A program made the position numbers and the translations under genes. The notes under the pieces were generated by a model, which saw nothing but the letters and a program-made list of their open reading frames with translations, made no database searches and was not told the DNA's origin. A stretch of DNA of 64,000 nucleotides, from assembly GCA_022842935.1 (NCBI GenBank), contig JALHOP010000018.1, forward strand, positions 1 through 64,000. Reading direction: 5' to 3'. Shown piece after piece: positions 1 through 8,533 of this stretch. Position 1 is the first letter of the stretch. Each line of letters starts with the position of its first letter. The DNA is from Myxococcota bacterium (lineage in GTDB: Bacteria > Myxococcota > XYA12-FULL-58-9 > JALHOP01).

Positions 1-351
1 GAGGAGGAACGCTTGTTCGGCACAGCTTAAGTTGGCGGCGGCGACCGACGAACCCGGATCTTTCACTGGGTCGACCCCGTCCTAATGATTGGGCTCGGTC
101 GCCGTCGCCTCTCTTTGCGTGTGCCGATGCACCGCTTTGGCAGACCGCCGATCTGACGCCCTCAAAGGGTTGGCAGCCCTTCTGTACTCTTCGCTTTGCA
201 CTTCCATCGTCGAAGGAATGCGGAAGCGTGCGAGGCCGGAGCGACGACTTCCTCCCATGAGGGTTCGCGAATGTCCGTGGTGCCTATTGCTGTCGTGTGC
301 TTAGGCCGCGATGTTGCGTGCGGCGTTACCGCGCTGGCGACTAGAGGGTGT
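1..351. other. No gene recognised
   Basis: Short frames on the plus strand here (for example 89-304 and 196-438) have cysteine- and arginine-rich translations without domain character and overlap each other. I see no RNA gene or convincing promoter. Confidence 0.4.
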
Positions 352-930
352 CTACCCCCGCGCTCGGTCTTGGCGTGCGGCGGCGACGTACGCCTCCCAA
401 AGTTTGGGGTCTTCGACCGCCGCCTGGTAAGCGGGTGAGTTGCGTTCGGCGCGGACTTTCTGTTGTGCGGCGTTGCGGTAGATCTGCTGCTCGGCGTTAA
501 TCGTGTCGATGTAATAGTCGGCGGTCACTCTCGAGCGCCAGACGGCTGTGATGCAGGCGAGCGCACCGGCGCCCACAAGAGTGGTGCCGAGCTGGACCTG
601 GCCATGGGCGATGCAGACGGCCCCGCCAACGACGCTTGCGGTGCCGGCCGCGAGCAAGAAGAACCTGCCTTCGGAGGTGGCAGGGCTCGCGAACTCGTTC
701 ACTGCCTCTCTCAGGGTCAAGCGCGTAAAGACCGTCTCCTCGGCAGCGGCGCGGTAGACGGCGGCTGGCAGCGCCGTTCGGGCGGGAACAGCGCCGAGTG
801 AATATGTTACGCTGTGGCCTCGCTCGTGATGGGAGCAGAACAGGGGGTCAAGGTTGAGCCGGCGAAACACCTGGTCGGGGGTGAGCTTCAAGGCGAGACT
901 CCTGCAGGCAAAGAACGACCCAATCATCAA
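352..930 (-). CDS. Hypothetical protein with central membrane hairpin
   Basis: A 192-residue protein I do not recognise. Residues 1-85 are soluble; about residues 88-130 hold two hydrophobic stretches (FFLLAAGTASVVGGAVCIAH and a second one ending ALACITAVW), consistent with a two-helix membrane hairpin. The C-terminal third is charged and probably helical (YRNAAQQKVRAERNSPAYQ). The amino-acid mix is like a real protein of this genome, unlike the opposite-strand frames. No partner gene is adjacent on the same strand. The start could also lie a few codons downstream. Confidence 0.6.
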   Translation of the reverse strand: MMIGSFFACRSLALKLTPDQVFRRLNLDPLFCSHHERGHSVTYSLGAVPARTALPAAVYRAAAEETVFTRLTLREAVNEFASPATSEGRFFLLAAGTASVVGGAVCIAHGQVQLGTTLVGAGALACITAVWRSRVTADYYIDTINAEQQIYRNAAQQKVRAERNSPAYQAAVEDPKLWEAYVAAARQDRARG

Positions 931-1224
931 AGACGATGTGCATTATCGTCCGCTGTCCGACTCCGGTGCGACGTCGCGACTGTCAGTGTGACACCGCTGT
1001 TCAAGCGAGCGCGGCTCGCCCTGCCTTGCGGCGTTGGCTGAGGCGCGAACTTATCCGCGGGAGGGCGGGACCTCTTTTTCAGTCGCCTCGCGCGCGATCG
1101 CGTTCTTGATGAGGTCGTTGCGTCACCGGAAGGCAACAGTGGGTGGTGGAGAAACCCCGACCGCTCGCTAGGCGGTGACGGCGAGCGATTCACCACGGCC
1201 ATCGTGTCGCGGTACGGTGTCGCC
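931..1224. other. Intergenic, no feature recognised
   Basis: The minus-strand frame 927-1310 through this stretch is Ser/Arg-rich and resembles a shadow. Nothing else is supported. Confidence 0.35.
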
Positions 1225-1437
1225 ATGAACGTCAGTACGCGAGACGACCTGGTTGCGTTCGTGAAGTCGTTGGCGGTCGACTTTCGCAAGCGTCCGGAAG
1301 CCTGGGACAATGCAACGAAAGTTTCAACTATCAGCGCTTACCCTTCTTTGTCGAAGCGACGGCGTCGAAGAGCAGGTTCGCCTGTTTCCAGATGGTTCCA
1401 CACTCTCCGCAACCATAGAAAGGCGTTCGCCCTTTGA
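1225..1437 (+). pseudogene. DUF7660-like 5' remnant
   Basis: The first ~35 codons read MNVSTRDDLVAFVKSLAVDF followed by RKRPEAWDNAT. This matches the N-terminus of the small DUF7660 family (D-x-LV-x-FV ... DF...P-x-x-W-x-N-x-T). At about 1320 the family-like sequence stops where the rest of the ~80-90 residue protein (leading to a W-x-E-D region) is expected. The frame then continues with an Arg/Ser-rich tail that is antisense to the zinc-ribbon gene at 1331-1657. I read this as a gene cut by a rearrangement. Family assignment is from memory of the motif. Confidence 0.5.
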
Positions 1438-1657
1438 GCGTCACGCACGAGACCCAGCCGCCGCAAGCCTTCACGGGACACCGAATCGGTTTATCTGGCT
1501 CCGTCTGATCGGTGAGCTCTAGTCCAAAGTCGAAGAAGCACTGTGTACACTCCACCATCGCGAGGGCAGCGCCCTTCGCTTTGAGCGATGTGATGAGACG
1601 CGCCTGCGCAGGCGATGCGTCGAAGTTTGCTTTGCATCGAGGGCAGGCGATTTTCAT
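1331..1657 (-). CDS. Small zinc-ribbon protein
   Basis: A 108-residue protein with four CxxC or CxxxxC knuckles: CPRC at residues 5-8, CTQC at ~37-40, CPVKAC at ~60-65 and CGEC at ~83-86. This is enough for two zinc ribbons. The N-terminus (MKIACPRCKANFDASPAQ) is typical of zinc-ribbon proteins in myxobacteria. The 3' end abuts the DUF7660 stub, so the gene lies at the edge of the rearranged zone. No enzymatic domain is visible. It could be a zinc-dependent scaffold or nucleic-acid binder; the role is unknown. Confidence 0.7.
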   Translation of the reverse strand: MKIACPRCKANFDASPAQARLITSLKAKGAALAMVECTQCFFDFGLELTDQTEPDKPIRCPVKACGGWVSCVTLKGRTPFYGCGECGTIWKQANLLFDAVASTKKGKR

Positions 1658-1844
1658 TCAGGCTCGACCCTCTGCTCGAGGCAAGTGAGTATTCAGGCAC
1701 TTCCCGAACACAGCCGGCGAATCGAAAGGCTCAGTTTTGGGCAGCCGTGGATTGGTCGCGGCGCGCACGTGCAAATCGACCCTTCGCGATGGTCGCACGC
1801 TGACAGAAGATGAGACCATGAAGCGGATGTGTTCCCTTCGCGGG

Positions 1845-1985
1845 CGGCCAATGGGAAAGATGGCCGTCGCCGGCCCGATGCAGAGTTGTGCGCTATGCCG
1901 GTGTGGTGCGCAACGAGTTAGAACTCCGCGAGTGACGGCCGGCGAGTCGCGGCGCTTCGACGCGACCCCTGCGGCCATCTTGAGA
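1845..1985 (+). ncRNA. Candidate IS110-family bridge RNA, copy 1
   Basis: A ~140-nt element ending 89 bp before the ATG of the IS110 transposase stub on the same strand. It folds as nested stems: outer 1857-1866 with 1972-1981 (10 bp perfect); second 1867-1875 with 1937-1945 (9 bp perfect); inner 1885-1893 with 1906-1914 (9 bp, two G-U pairs); 3' hairpin 1946-1951 with 1961-1966. A second copy at 2803-2943 keeps the outer, second and 3' stems with compensatory changes. IS110-group elements encode a structured guide RNA in the non-coding end upstream of the transposase, so position, strand and size fit. The RNA assignment is an inference from structure and context. Confidence 0.55.
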
Positions 1986-2072
1986 TAATCCAAAGAGGCG
2001 GTCCCCGTACCCGACGCGAATTCGCCGGGTACCCTCATTCGAGTGTGTTCGCACAACGAAAGGGAGACCGCC

Positions 2073-2732
2073 TCATGAGGTTTTACTGTGGGATCGACTT
2101 GGGTTCGAGGGCCGCGCAGCTATGCGTCGTCGACGAGACGGACCGTGTCTGCTTGCAGAGGAACGTGCCAAAAGGTTGTCGTTGACCACCCCAGCGGTCC
2201 GAAGCGTCTTGGCAGCAGCTAAAATGGTGATCGTGCGGTTGGCGCCGCTCTTGCTCTTCATGGGCTCGCCGTTCTTGTCACGTGCGAACAGAACATCGAG
2301 CTGGTCGTCGTTGTCGAGAAGAATGCGCGCCTTCAGCAGGAGTTCCCAGGCATTGGTCATTAGCGCGGCGAAATTCTCAGCTCGATATCTAAAGTCGGGT
2401 TTGTTGTAGACCTCGATCGCAGAGATAGCGGCCGCGATCGACTTTTCGACAAGGGCGTCGTACAGCCGCTCGAGCCCGGCGCTTGTCTGCGAGTGGTGAG
2501 CCCGGAAGGCTTCACGGGTTAAGCGCAGAAACTTCGTTCCGACTAACCACTTGTCGTCCGCTCTTGTGGTGAAAGCTCGCCAGCGTTCGGTCAAGTACGT
2601 CCGAACTGACGATTCGGTCCATCCCGTCGCTTCGATGATCTCATCCAACGAGAATGGTGCTGCCGCCTTCGCTTTTGCCGATAGAAACGCGAACGCGGCG
2701 TCGACGCGCTGCCACTTCCGTTCCTCGGCCAT
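2073..2732 (-). pseudogene. DUF3644 protein, 3' truncated
   Basis: Residues 1-185 look intact: an N-terminal helical and probably winged-helix part (SLDEIIEATGWTESSVRTYL), then the DUF3644 signature around YNKPDFRYRAENFAALMTNA and WELLLKARILL. From about 2176 downward the frame turns into an Arg/Ser/Pro-rich tail that is antisense to the IS110 transposase start. The native gene therefore ends at the IS junction, and the last ~35 codons are foreign. DUF3644 proteins are usually over 300 residues, so roughly the C-terminal half is lost. The function of the family is not established. Confidence 0.7.
2075..2185 (+). pseudogene. IS110-family transposase, 5' fragment
   Basis: The reading frame starts MRFYCGIDLGSRAAQLCVVD, the N-terminal DEDD motif region (x-GID-x-G-S...V-V-D-E) of IS110-family transposases. 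It runs 36 codons to a stop at 2183-2185. The family-like sequence ends near VPK (about 2170), where it fuses to the antiparallel DUF3644 gene. Full IS110 transposases are ~300-400 residues with a C-terminal Tnp_20 domain, none of which is present here. It follows the candidate bridge RNA in the arrangement usual for IS110. The element is dead as it stands. Confidence 0.75.
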
Positions 2733-2802
2733 CGCTTCTCCTCGTCGATTTGAATGACCGACTAACGTGCTGCAGACAGAACTGGTTGACTCGAGGGTCG
2801 TC

Positions 2803-2943
2803 GGCCAATGTGAAAAATGGCCGTCGCCGGCCTGATGCAGGGTTGTGCGCTATTCCGGTGTGGTTGGCAACGTGCAAGAACTTCGTGAGTGATGCCGGCG
2901 ACCTCGCGGCGCATCGACGCGAGGCGTTGCGGCCATTTTGGAT
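2803..2943 (+). ncRNA. Candidate bridge-RNA-like element, solitary copy 2
   Basis: A diverged direct copy of the 1845-1985 element with no transposase behind it. Stems: outer 2814-2823 with 2930-2939; second 2824-2831 with 2894-2901; 3' hairpin 2902-2908 with 2918-2924. Compared with copy 1, the outer stem changes AAGAUGG/CCAUCUU to AAAAUGG/CCAUUUU, and the 3' hairpin changes GUCGCG/CGCGAC to CUCGCG/CGCGAG. Both keep base pairing. The inner stem is the part that diverges most (only GUUG/CAAC remains), as expected if that loop is a guide. It may be the end of a deleted IS110 element. Confidence 0.45.
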
Positions 2944-3013
2944 TGGGCGCGGCTCCCAGCACACGCGCCGCGCGGAAATGCTACGATGACTGAACGCGAG
3001 ACGCGGAGGTCCC

Positions 3014-3553
3014 ATGACGACGCTCGTTTGTTTGCTCTTGCTGGCGTCTAGCGACGGTCGGGTGGACACGGTGCGAACCGCCGATAACGCGGCGCCGCGA
3101 GAGTACGGATTTTCGATCGGCGTCCTTGCGGGCGGAGGCGCTCTTCTGCAGCGCGGCGAAGCCGCAGGGACGACAAGCGCGACGATATCGGTCAAGCCCT
3201 GGCGACACGTTGCACTCGAAGCAGCGTACCAACACGTCTTCGATGCGCCGCGACAGTTCACCGGCGGCGCAGCGGATTTGAATCTCGTCTTGGCCGGTGT
3301 GGCGGGTAGCTGGGGCGATGTTCTTGGCCCGATCCTACTCGGCCGCGCGGGATTCGCAGACGGCAAAGGCGGCGTGTCGCCAGCATTCAGTCTCGCTGCA
3401 GGCTTGCAGTTGCAGCACGGTGCGTTGCTCGCTCGAGTATTGATGCAAAGCACCCTTGCGGACGCCTGCTTCAGCAATCTGCTTGATTCCTTCGGCTGCA
3501 CGAAGCTGACGCCTACACCAGGTGTCGTTGCCGAGCTCGGCGCTCGATTCTAG
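3014..3553 (+). CDS. Secreted outer-membrane beta-barrel-like protein
   Basis: A 179-residue protein with an N-terminal hydrophobic segment (MTTLVCLLLLASSDGR). Alternating-polarity stretches rich in Gly, Ala and Leu follow, and the last residue is Phe (VVAELGARF), as in outer-membrane barrels recognised by the BAM machinery. Two cysteines near the end (CFSNLLDSFGC) could form a disulfide. There is a purine-rich site (cggaggt) just upstream of the ATG. It lies downstream of the solitary bridge-RNA-like repeat. The short length suggests an eight-stranded barrel or a truncated one. No specific family is recognised. Confidence 0.6.
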   Translation: MTTLVCLLLLASSDGRVDTVRTADNAAPREYGFSIGVLAGGGALLQRGEAAGTTSATISVKPWRHVALEAAYQHVFDAPRQFTGGAADLNLVLAGVAGSWGDVLGPILLGRAGFADGKGGVSPAFSLAAGLQLQHGALLARVLMQSTLADACFSNLLDSFGCTKLTPTPGVVAELGARF

Positions 3554-4025
3554 CAATCGCGGTAGCGCCCAATGTGTTTTTGTACGCCACCAACTCTACT
3601 ACGCCTTTTTGCCCCCCGCCGCTCCTCACTTGTTTTCTTCCCACCCTCCGAAAAACCGCGGTCGCCGCGTTTTGTAGCCTTTTGTAAAACTCGGGACTCG
3701 TCGCGCGACGAGCAACTTCGGGTGGCAGTGAGTCGCGGGCGGGGGCCCACGCTTCCTCCGGAGGTAGGTCGATGCGCAGACGTGCGCCGAGCTCTGCGGG
3801 GGCGGCGTGCTGCGCTGGGTCGAGCGCTTCGAGTGGGTTTTGCGGGTCGGCGCGTGACGCCTGGGCTCAAAGGCTACGCGTTCGATGCCGCGGTCCGCGT
3901 CCGCGGCGCGGCCCGAGCGCCGTTGTCGGTACATCGTGCGGCCGCCGCTTGCGGGCGACCGCTTGGTCAAACGTTCCGATGGGCGAGGGTGACGACTCCT
4001 GATGCGCGGCGGGGTAAGGCTGTGG
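3554..4025. other. Intergenic region with 16-bp palindrome
   Basis: The frames on both strands (3572-4114 plus, 3626-4177 minus) are Arg/Ser/Pro-rich and look like noise. An AT-richer stretch at about 3670-3690 is followed by a perfect palindrome, ctcgtcgcgcgacgag, at 3697-3712. This could be an operator or a terminator stem, but no gene next to it decides which. Confidence 0.3.
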
Positions 4026-5999
4026 TCACGTGTCGACGTGCAGCCCCGCGAACCATGCACGTAGCTCCTCGCTCGCGTACTTTGATAGCGGTGCCTGTTG
4101 CCACTGGGCAATGAATTCCTCGGTTTCGGGCACGGCGAGCTCTCGAGCGGCTTGAAGAAGAGCGAGTCCGAGACCACACTCGCGCTCCTTGCTTGGCCGC
4201 AGGCGCGACAACACCGCCGCGAAACGCTTTCGCGTGTCGGCGTTCGTTGGGGCCAGCTGCAAGAGACCCGCGACCGTCGCTGCCTCGACGACCACTTGCT
4301 CGCTCACGTTTTGTCGCGCGAAGTACGACCGCGCGCGCTCTGGATGGAAGCTGGCGAAGACGCGGGAGAGACGAACCGGCTCGCCCTTTTCTTGCTCACC
4401 GAATGCGTCCGCAATAACAGCCTCGAACGCTCCCGCGAGCAATGGTTCGGCTGCGGCGATCACGATCGCCTTGACGATCTGGACGGTGGCGCGCGCGTTC
4501 TTGGCGCCGCGAATCGCCTGCTCGAGGGCCGCACAGGTTGGTGCGTCCCGCGCCTTCAACAGCTCGAATAGCGCGAGCTCCGCAGTGTCCGTGACTGACG
4601 CGGGCAATGCCTTCAAGTAGCGGAGGGCTTCGCCGCGCAGGAAGGCCCGCGCAGCCGCTTGCGGAAGTCGCGTCGCCGCTGCCGCTACCGCAAGTCGTCG
4701 GTAGCGACCAAGGCGCTCGGGCTCACCGATCTCCGCCACGAAGGAGCCCCAGTCGCCCAACGCTACGCCGAGCGCGGTTATCGCTCCAAGATGGCAGCGT
4801 GGGTGCGTGTCAGCGAAGGGCGCGCCGCGCCTTACGCCGACTCGCGCCGCGTCGAGCCAGCGCGCGTCGACCTTCTCTGCCAAGCTCATGAGCAGCCAAC
4901 CGAGCGCCGGCGCGTTTCCGCGCTTGACCAGTAGCATCATCGCGAGCTGTTCGTCGGGATCTTTCACCAGCGCTCTGAGCCCGTTCTTGTCGGCTTCCTC
5001 GAGGTCACCCGCGGACGCCGTGAGGAGATCCCATAAATCGTTGCCAGGTAGGTCCGCTATGGTGGCTCGAGCGTCGCTGAAGGCCTTGTCGAGGTCCGCC
5101 AAGGGCGTCGTTGCGCGGGCTCGCGTCGCTGGCTCGAGGACGCGCGCGTATCTGGTTGCTGCTGTGGCTCGCAGGCCGTGTACCGCCCCCATGTCGGGCA
5201 GCGACGACTCGCCGCGGCAAATGGCCGCGATGTCGGCCGCCGGCGCGTAGCGCGTATCGACCAGCGGCATGACTTTGGCGAGCGCCTCTTGGTTGTCGAA
5301 TACGAAGTGATGCAGAAGCCAATAGGCTTGGAGGTTGGGCCACGCGGCGATGAGCGCAAGCTCACGCTCGAACACCTCGTAGTCGGGCGCCGCCACCATG
5401 CCGTCGCCGATGCCGTACCAGTCGCCTTCGGGAAATAGCAGCGCGACGATCCAGTGGGTTCGTGGAAACAGCCGCGCAATCTCGAGGTTGCTGGGCAGTT
5501 CGGACCTCGTCGCGATCGGCGGGACGTCCCGCAACGCAGGTGGCAGCGTGAGCTCGTCCGCGAACTGAGAGTCTTCGACGTACTGCGCGAGCACGAAATC
5601 GCGCAGCGAGTGTTTCGCCAGCCATATGTCGCGCTCGTCTTGGTGGGACGCCCAGACCTGACTCGTGCCGAAGTCGGTCCCTGCCCAGGTCGCAAACCAC
5701 AACTCCTCGCGGTCGTAGAGGATCGGGCTCATGCCAAGGAAGAGCCCGCGAATGCGCGCCGCGCGCGAAGCAGCTTCCTCTTCTGCCGAAATCACATCGG
5801 AGAGAGTCTGTGTTAGCGCTGGGAAGAGCGCGTTACGGTAGCCCGGGCGTACCGCATGGGTTCGTAGCGCGAGGTTGAATTCGCGTAACTCGGGGTTCGC
5901 ATGTGCCTCGAGCCAGGGACAAAAGCGGCGCGACGCTTCGTTTTCGGATGGCGCACGAGCGTCCGCGAGGATTGGGGCGAGCAGCTCGACGAAGCTCAT
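4026..5999 (-). CDS. Large alpha-helical hypothetical protein
   Basis: A 657-residue soluble protein with no signal peptide. The N-terminal ~250 residues are rich in Trp and acidic residues (WFATWAGTDFGTSQVWASHQ, LFPEGDWYGIGDGMVAAPDY) and resemble a SMI1/KNR4-like or other small globular fold. From ~residue 270 it becomes Ala/Leu-rich with repeated helical pairs, like a HEAT-type solenoid. ATG at 5997-5999 is the natural start. It is transcribed alone, away from its neighbours. The function is unknown; the SMI1-like suggestion is weak. Confidence 0.7.
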   Translation of the reverse strand: MSFVELLAPILADARAPSENEASRRFCPWLEAHANPELREFNLALRTHAVRPGYRNALFPALTQTLSDVISAEEEAASRAARIRGLFLGMSPILYDREELWFATWAGTDFGTSQVWASHQDERDIWLAKHSLRDFVLAQYVEDSQFADELTLPPALRDVPPIATRSELPSNLEIARLFPRTHWIVALLFPEGDWYGIGDGMVAAPDYEVFERELALIAAWPNLQAYWLLHHFVFDNQEALAKVMPLVDTRYAPAADIAAICRGESSLPDMGAVHGLRATAATRYARVLEPATRARATTPLADLDKAFSDARATIADLPGNDLWDLLTASAGDLEEADKNGLRALVKDPDEQLAMMLLVKRGNAPALGWLLMSLAEKVDARWLDAARVGVRRGAPFADTHPRCHLGAITALGVALGDWGSFVAEIGEPERLGRYRRLAVAAAATRLPQAAARAFLRGEALRYLKALPASVTDTAELALFELLKARDAPTCAALEQAIRGAKNARATVQIVKAIVIAAAEPLLAGAFEAVIADAFGEQEKGEPVRLSRVFASFHPERARSYFARQNVSEQVVVEAATVAGLLQLAPTNADTRKRFAAVLSRLRPSKERECGLGLALLQAARELAVPETEEFIAQWQQAPLSKYASEELRAWFAGLHVDT

Positions 6000-6125
6000 G
6001 AATGATCTGTACTAGCGTGCTACCTGCCCGTGAAGCGCGCTTGGGCTGACCTGGATTCAGAGCGCGGCATCGGAGTTGTGGCTGGGGCGAGCCTCTGCGA
6101 CGCACGTAGGGGCTCGATGCGTGCT

Positions 6126-6437
6126 TCAATCCACGCAGACCGCCCTGGCGGCTTCGGTGAGTCGATCCGCCGCGTGGAAAACGCGCTGTTGCGTTGGGAC
6201 GTCGTAGAGGCTCGCGCAGCTCGTCAGGGCGCCCCACATGTCAACGAAGATCCCCGCCAGGCTCTTCGGGATTGAGGTCGCCGGCGCCAGGCGCTCCGCG
6301 ATGTTGGCCAGGAGCCCGAGGAGGTGAGCCTCCATGCGCTCATCGAGACCGCGTCCCTCGCGGAGGCGCAGGTCGAACGCGAGCCATGTTTCGATGAATG
6401 TGGCGATGAGCTGCTCCGTGCTTGCGATGTCCCGCAT
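6126..6437 (-). CDS. Small helical hypothetical protein
   Basis: A 103-residue, mostly helical protein (ATFIETWLAFDLRLREGRGL; DRLTEAARAVC) without signal peptide or membrane segment. It lies 33 bp downstream of the gene at 6471-7094 on the same strand, so the two are probably co-transcribed. I do not recognise the family. Confidence 0.55.
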   Translation of the reverse strand: MRDIASTEQLIATFIETWLAFDLRLREGRGLDERMEAHLLGLLANIAERLAPATSIPKSLAGIFVDMWGALTSCASLYDVPTQQRVFHAADRLTEAARAVCVD

Positions 6438-6470
6438 GCGGACCCCGTTGTTCGTCGACCGCCGCCGCGT

Positions 6471-7094
6471 CTAGCTCCGCCGCAGACCGAACCCGCCCGT
6501 GGTGGCCGGAGCGCGCAGCTGCGGCAGCAAGTTCGTGCAGGGCTCGACGTGTCGTAGGGCTCGAACCACATGGTCGCCCACGCGGGAGCACGCGGCGAAT
6601 CCATGGACGCTCGGGGCCGTCTGCGAGCCGAACTTGGCGACCAGGGCGGCAACGTTAGCTGCCGCTTCGTCTTCGGTGAATGGGATCGAGCCGCTATCGA
6701 AGATTCGCCCGGTGGGTCCGCGGACGAGGACGTTCTGCATGCTGCGGCGCTGGCTGCCGTCGGGGCTCATTTGATGGATCCACTGACTGATGCGGTGATT
6801 GCCGTCGGCCTGCAGCTGCCAGCTCTCGGAGACTAGAGAGACCATGCCGGTGTGCCAAACGCCGTCCTGCGTCCGGCCGCCCCAGAGATTCATGTAGTCA
6901 GCCTGGTGCGTACCATCGCGGGGACCCTGGATGTCGGCCACGCCCAAGGTGTCGCCGAGGGGTGTACCGCCCATGAAGGTGCCGTGACGCTCGACATTCG
7001 CGATAGCGGTGTCCCAGCCAGCCGGTGCGGCAGTCTGGATGTCGGTTGGACGGATGCAGTTGATGGCCGATAGAGGTGCGATGGCGCTGCTCAT
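6471..7094 (-). CDS. Hypothetical protein, possibly secreted substrate
   Basis: A 207-residue protein starting MSSAIAPLSAINCIRPTDIQ. I prefer the ATG at 7094 over the TTG 20 codons upstream. The centre is Gly/Trp/Asp-rich and beta-like (ADYMNLWGGRTQDGVWHTGM; SWQLQADGNHRISQWIHQMS). No catalytic signature or signal peptide is evident. It forms a likely two-gene unit with 6126-6437. The function is unknown. Confidence 0.6.
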   Translation of the reverse strand: MSSAIAPLSAINCIRPTDIQTAAPAGWDTAIANVERHGTFMGGTPLGDTLGVADIQGPRDGTHQADYMNLWGGRTQDGVWHTGMVSLVSESWQLQADGNHRISQWIHQMSPDGSQRRSMQNVLVRGPTGRIFDSGSIPFTEDEAAANVAALVAKFGSQTAPSVHGFAACSRVGDHVVRALRHVEPCTNLLPQLRAPATTGGFGLRRS

Positions 7095-7216
7095 GTGGCG
7101 GTTCCCAAAGAGGGGGTTGCTCGGCGGTCCCCGTACGGGAGCGCACGGTCGCAATCATCGACGGCGTCGTGGCGGCAGTTGCGAGCAAACGCGCTGCTTG
7201 CTGCTCCCGGTGCGAC

Positions 7217-8533
7217 CTAACCGACCTTGCCGTCGCGTCCCCAGGTGTCGCGCACGAGGGCCTCTTCGGCGTCGCCTAGCTCCTTCACCACCCGGCGTCC
7301 GAGCTGGGCACGCTCGCGAACGCTTAGGAATGCGCCATCGACCGAGTTCTGGACGAGCTTTTCGACGTCGCCCAAGGTGACGTCCTTGAACGTATCGACG
7401 AGGCGCTCGAACTCGCGGCTCAGGGTGACTCCGGAGACCGCCGGGTTGTCGGTGCAAAGCGCGACGAGGACGCCGAGTCGCAACAAAGTGATGACGGGGT
7501 GATGGGCGATCGCCTCGATCGCGCCCACCTGCCAGTTCGCCGTGACGCAGGCTTCGACGAAAGTGCCGTTGGTGCGTAGGAGGTCGACAACCTCGGAATT
7601 TTCGAGGATGCGCGTCGCGTGCCCAATGCGCTGTGCCCGCAAGAGACGCACGGCGTCTTCGATGCTCTCCGCTCCGGCGGACTCGCCGGCGTGAACGGTT
7701 GCGCAGAGGGCCTTCTTGCGAGCGCCGCGAAAAACGTCCGCGTACGGACCCGGGGGGAAGTCGGTCTCGCTGGCGCTCGCGAGGTCCAAGGCGACGACAC
7801 CGAAGTCGCGATACTTCTCGGCGAGCTTCGCGACGACGGCGCCTTCGTCGACGCCTTTCTGCCGCGCGATGATGATGATGAGGCGCGCGGTCGTGCCAGA
7901 CGCGTCGACCCCCTTTTTGACGCCGGCGCACACCGCCTTGACCACGTCGTCCAAGTCGAGACCGTGCGCGGCAGCCATGTACTGCGGGGCGAAGCGTATC
8001 TCGACGTGCGCGAGGTTGTCGCGAGCCGCATCTTCGATACAGGCCGCCGCCAGGGTCTCGATGACAGTGGGCGACTTGAGCACCGTGCCGATGAGATCGA
8101 ACTTGCCGAGGTACCCGGGGAAGGTGCGCTTTTCATCGGCGCCCATTTGCACGTGGGGACGCAGTCCTTCGACGTCGCTCGCGGGCAGGGGAATGCCGAG
8201 CCTCTGCGCGGTCTCGAACAGCCGCTCGATGGGGATCGAGCCGTTGAGATGGCGATGGAGGTCGATCTTCGGCATGCGCTCGAAGAACGCGCGCACCGCT
8301 TCCTTGGGGAGGTCTTTCAGCGGGGTAAGGCGTAGCTCGGTGATGGCGCCGTCGATGACGTCCATGACCGCTTTTGTCCCCGGCGTCGCTTTGTTCTGAC
8401 GCGCGACGTCAAGGGCATCGGCCAGCCACTCAGGCCCGCGATTCTGAGCGACCCCGACCTCGGGACGGCGCGGCGCTGCGCTCTCGGCCGTGGGCGAGCG
8501 TCCCGGAGCTACACGACTCTCCGTTATCGCCAT
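7217..8533 (-). CDS. add: Adenosine deaminase family protein
   Basis: Metal-dependent deaminase of the amidohydrolase superfamily, probably converting adenosine to inosine. Metal and catalytic motifs are in order: PKIDLHRHLNGS (HxH, ~residues 89-100), HAGES (His and Glu, ~residue 265), RIGHAT, and CTDNPAVSG carrying the metal-binding Asp. The 438-residue length exceeds the usual ~340 because of an ~80-residue N-terminal extension. I chose the ATG at 8533 over the GTG at 8545 because ggggag lies ~10 nt upstream of it. It is divergent from an NCS2-like permease at 8657, suggesting purine salvage. Adenine deaminase or a related substrate cannot be excluded. Confidence 0.85.
   Translation of the reverse strand: MAITESRVAPGRSPTAESAAPRRPEVGVAQNRGPEWLADALDVARQNKATPGTKAVMDVIDGAITELRLTPLKDLPKEAVRAFFERMPKIDLHRHLNGSIPIERLFETAQRLGIPLPASDVEGLRPHVQMGADEKRTFPGYLGKFDLIGTVLKSPTVIETLAAACIEDAARDNLAHVEIRFAPQYMAAAHGLDLDDVVKAVCAGVKKGVDASGTTARLIIIIARQKGVDEGAVVAKLAEKYRDFGVVALDLASASETDFPPGPYADVFRGARKKALCATVHAGESAGAESIEDAVRLLRAQRIGHATRILENSEVVDLLRTNGTFVEACVTANWQVGAIEAIAHHPVITLLRLGVLVALCTDNPAVSGVTLSREFERLVDTFKDVTLGDVEKLVQNSVDGAFLSVRERAQLGRRVVKELGDAEEALVRDTWGRDGKVG

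Noticed and set aside
2641-3501. 286-codon minus-strand frame
   Set aside because: Arg/Pro/Ser-rich shadow of the barrel protein gene on the plus strand and of the repeat; no domain or start context.
3572-4177. Long frames on both strands in the 3.6-4.1 kb gap
   Set aside because: Low-complexity basic translations antisense to each other; not coding-like.
5057-5695. 212-codon minus-strand frame within the large helical protein
   Set aside because: Out-of-frame shadow, Arg/Ser/Thr-rich.
7155-7931. 258-codon frame rich in Arg
   Set aside because: Shadow of the adenosine deaminase gene on the same strand.
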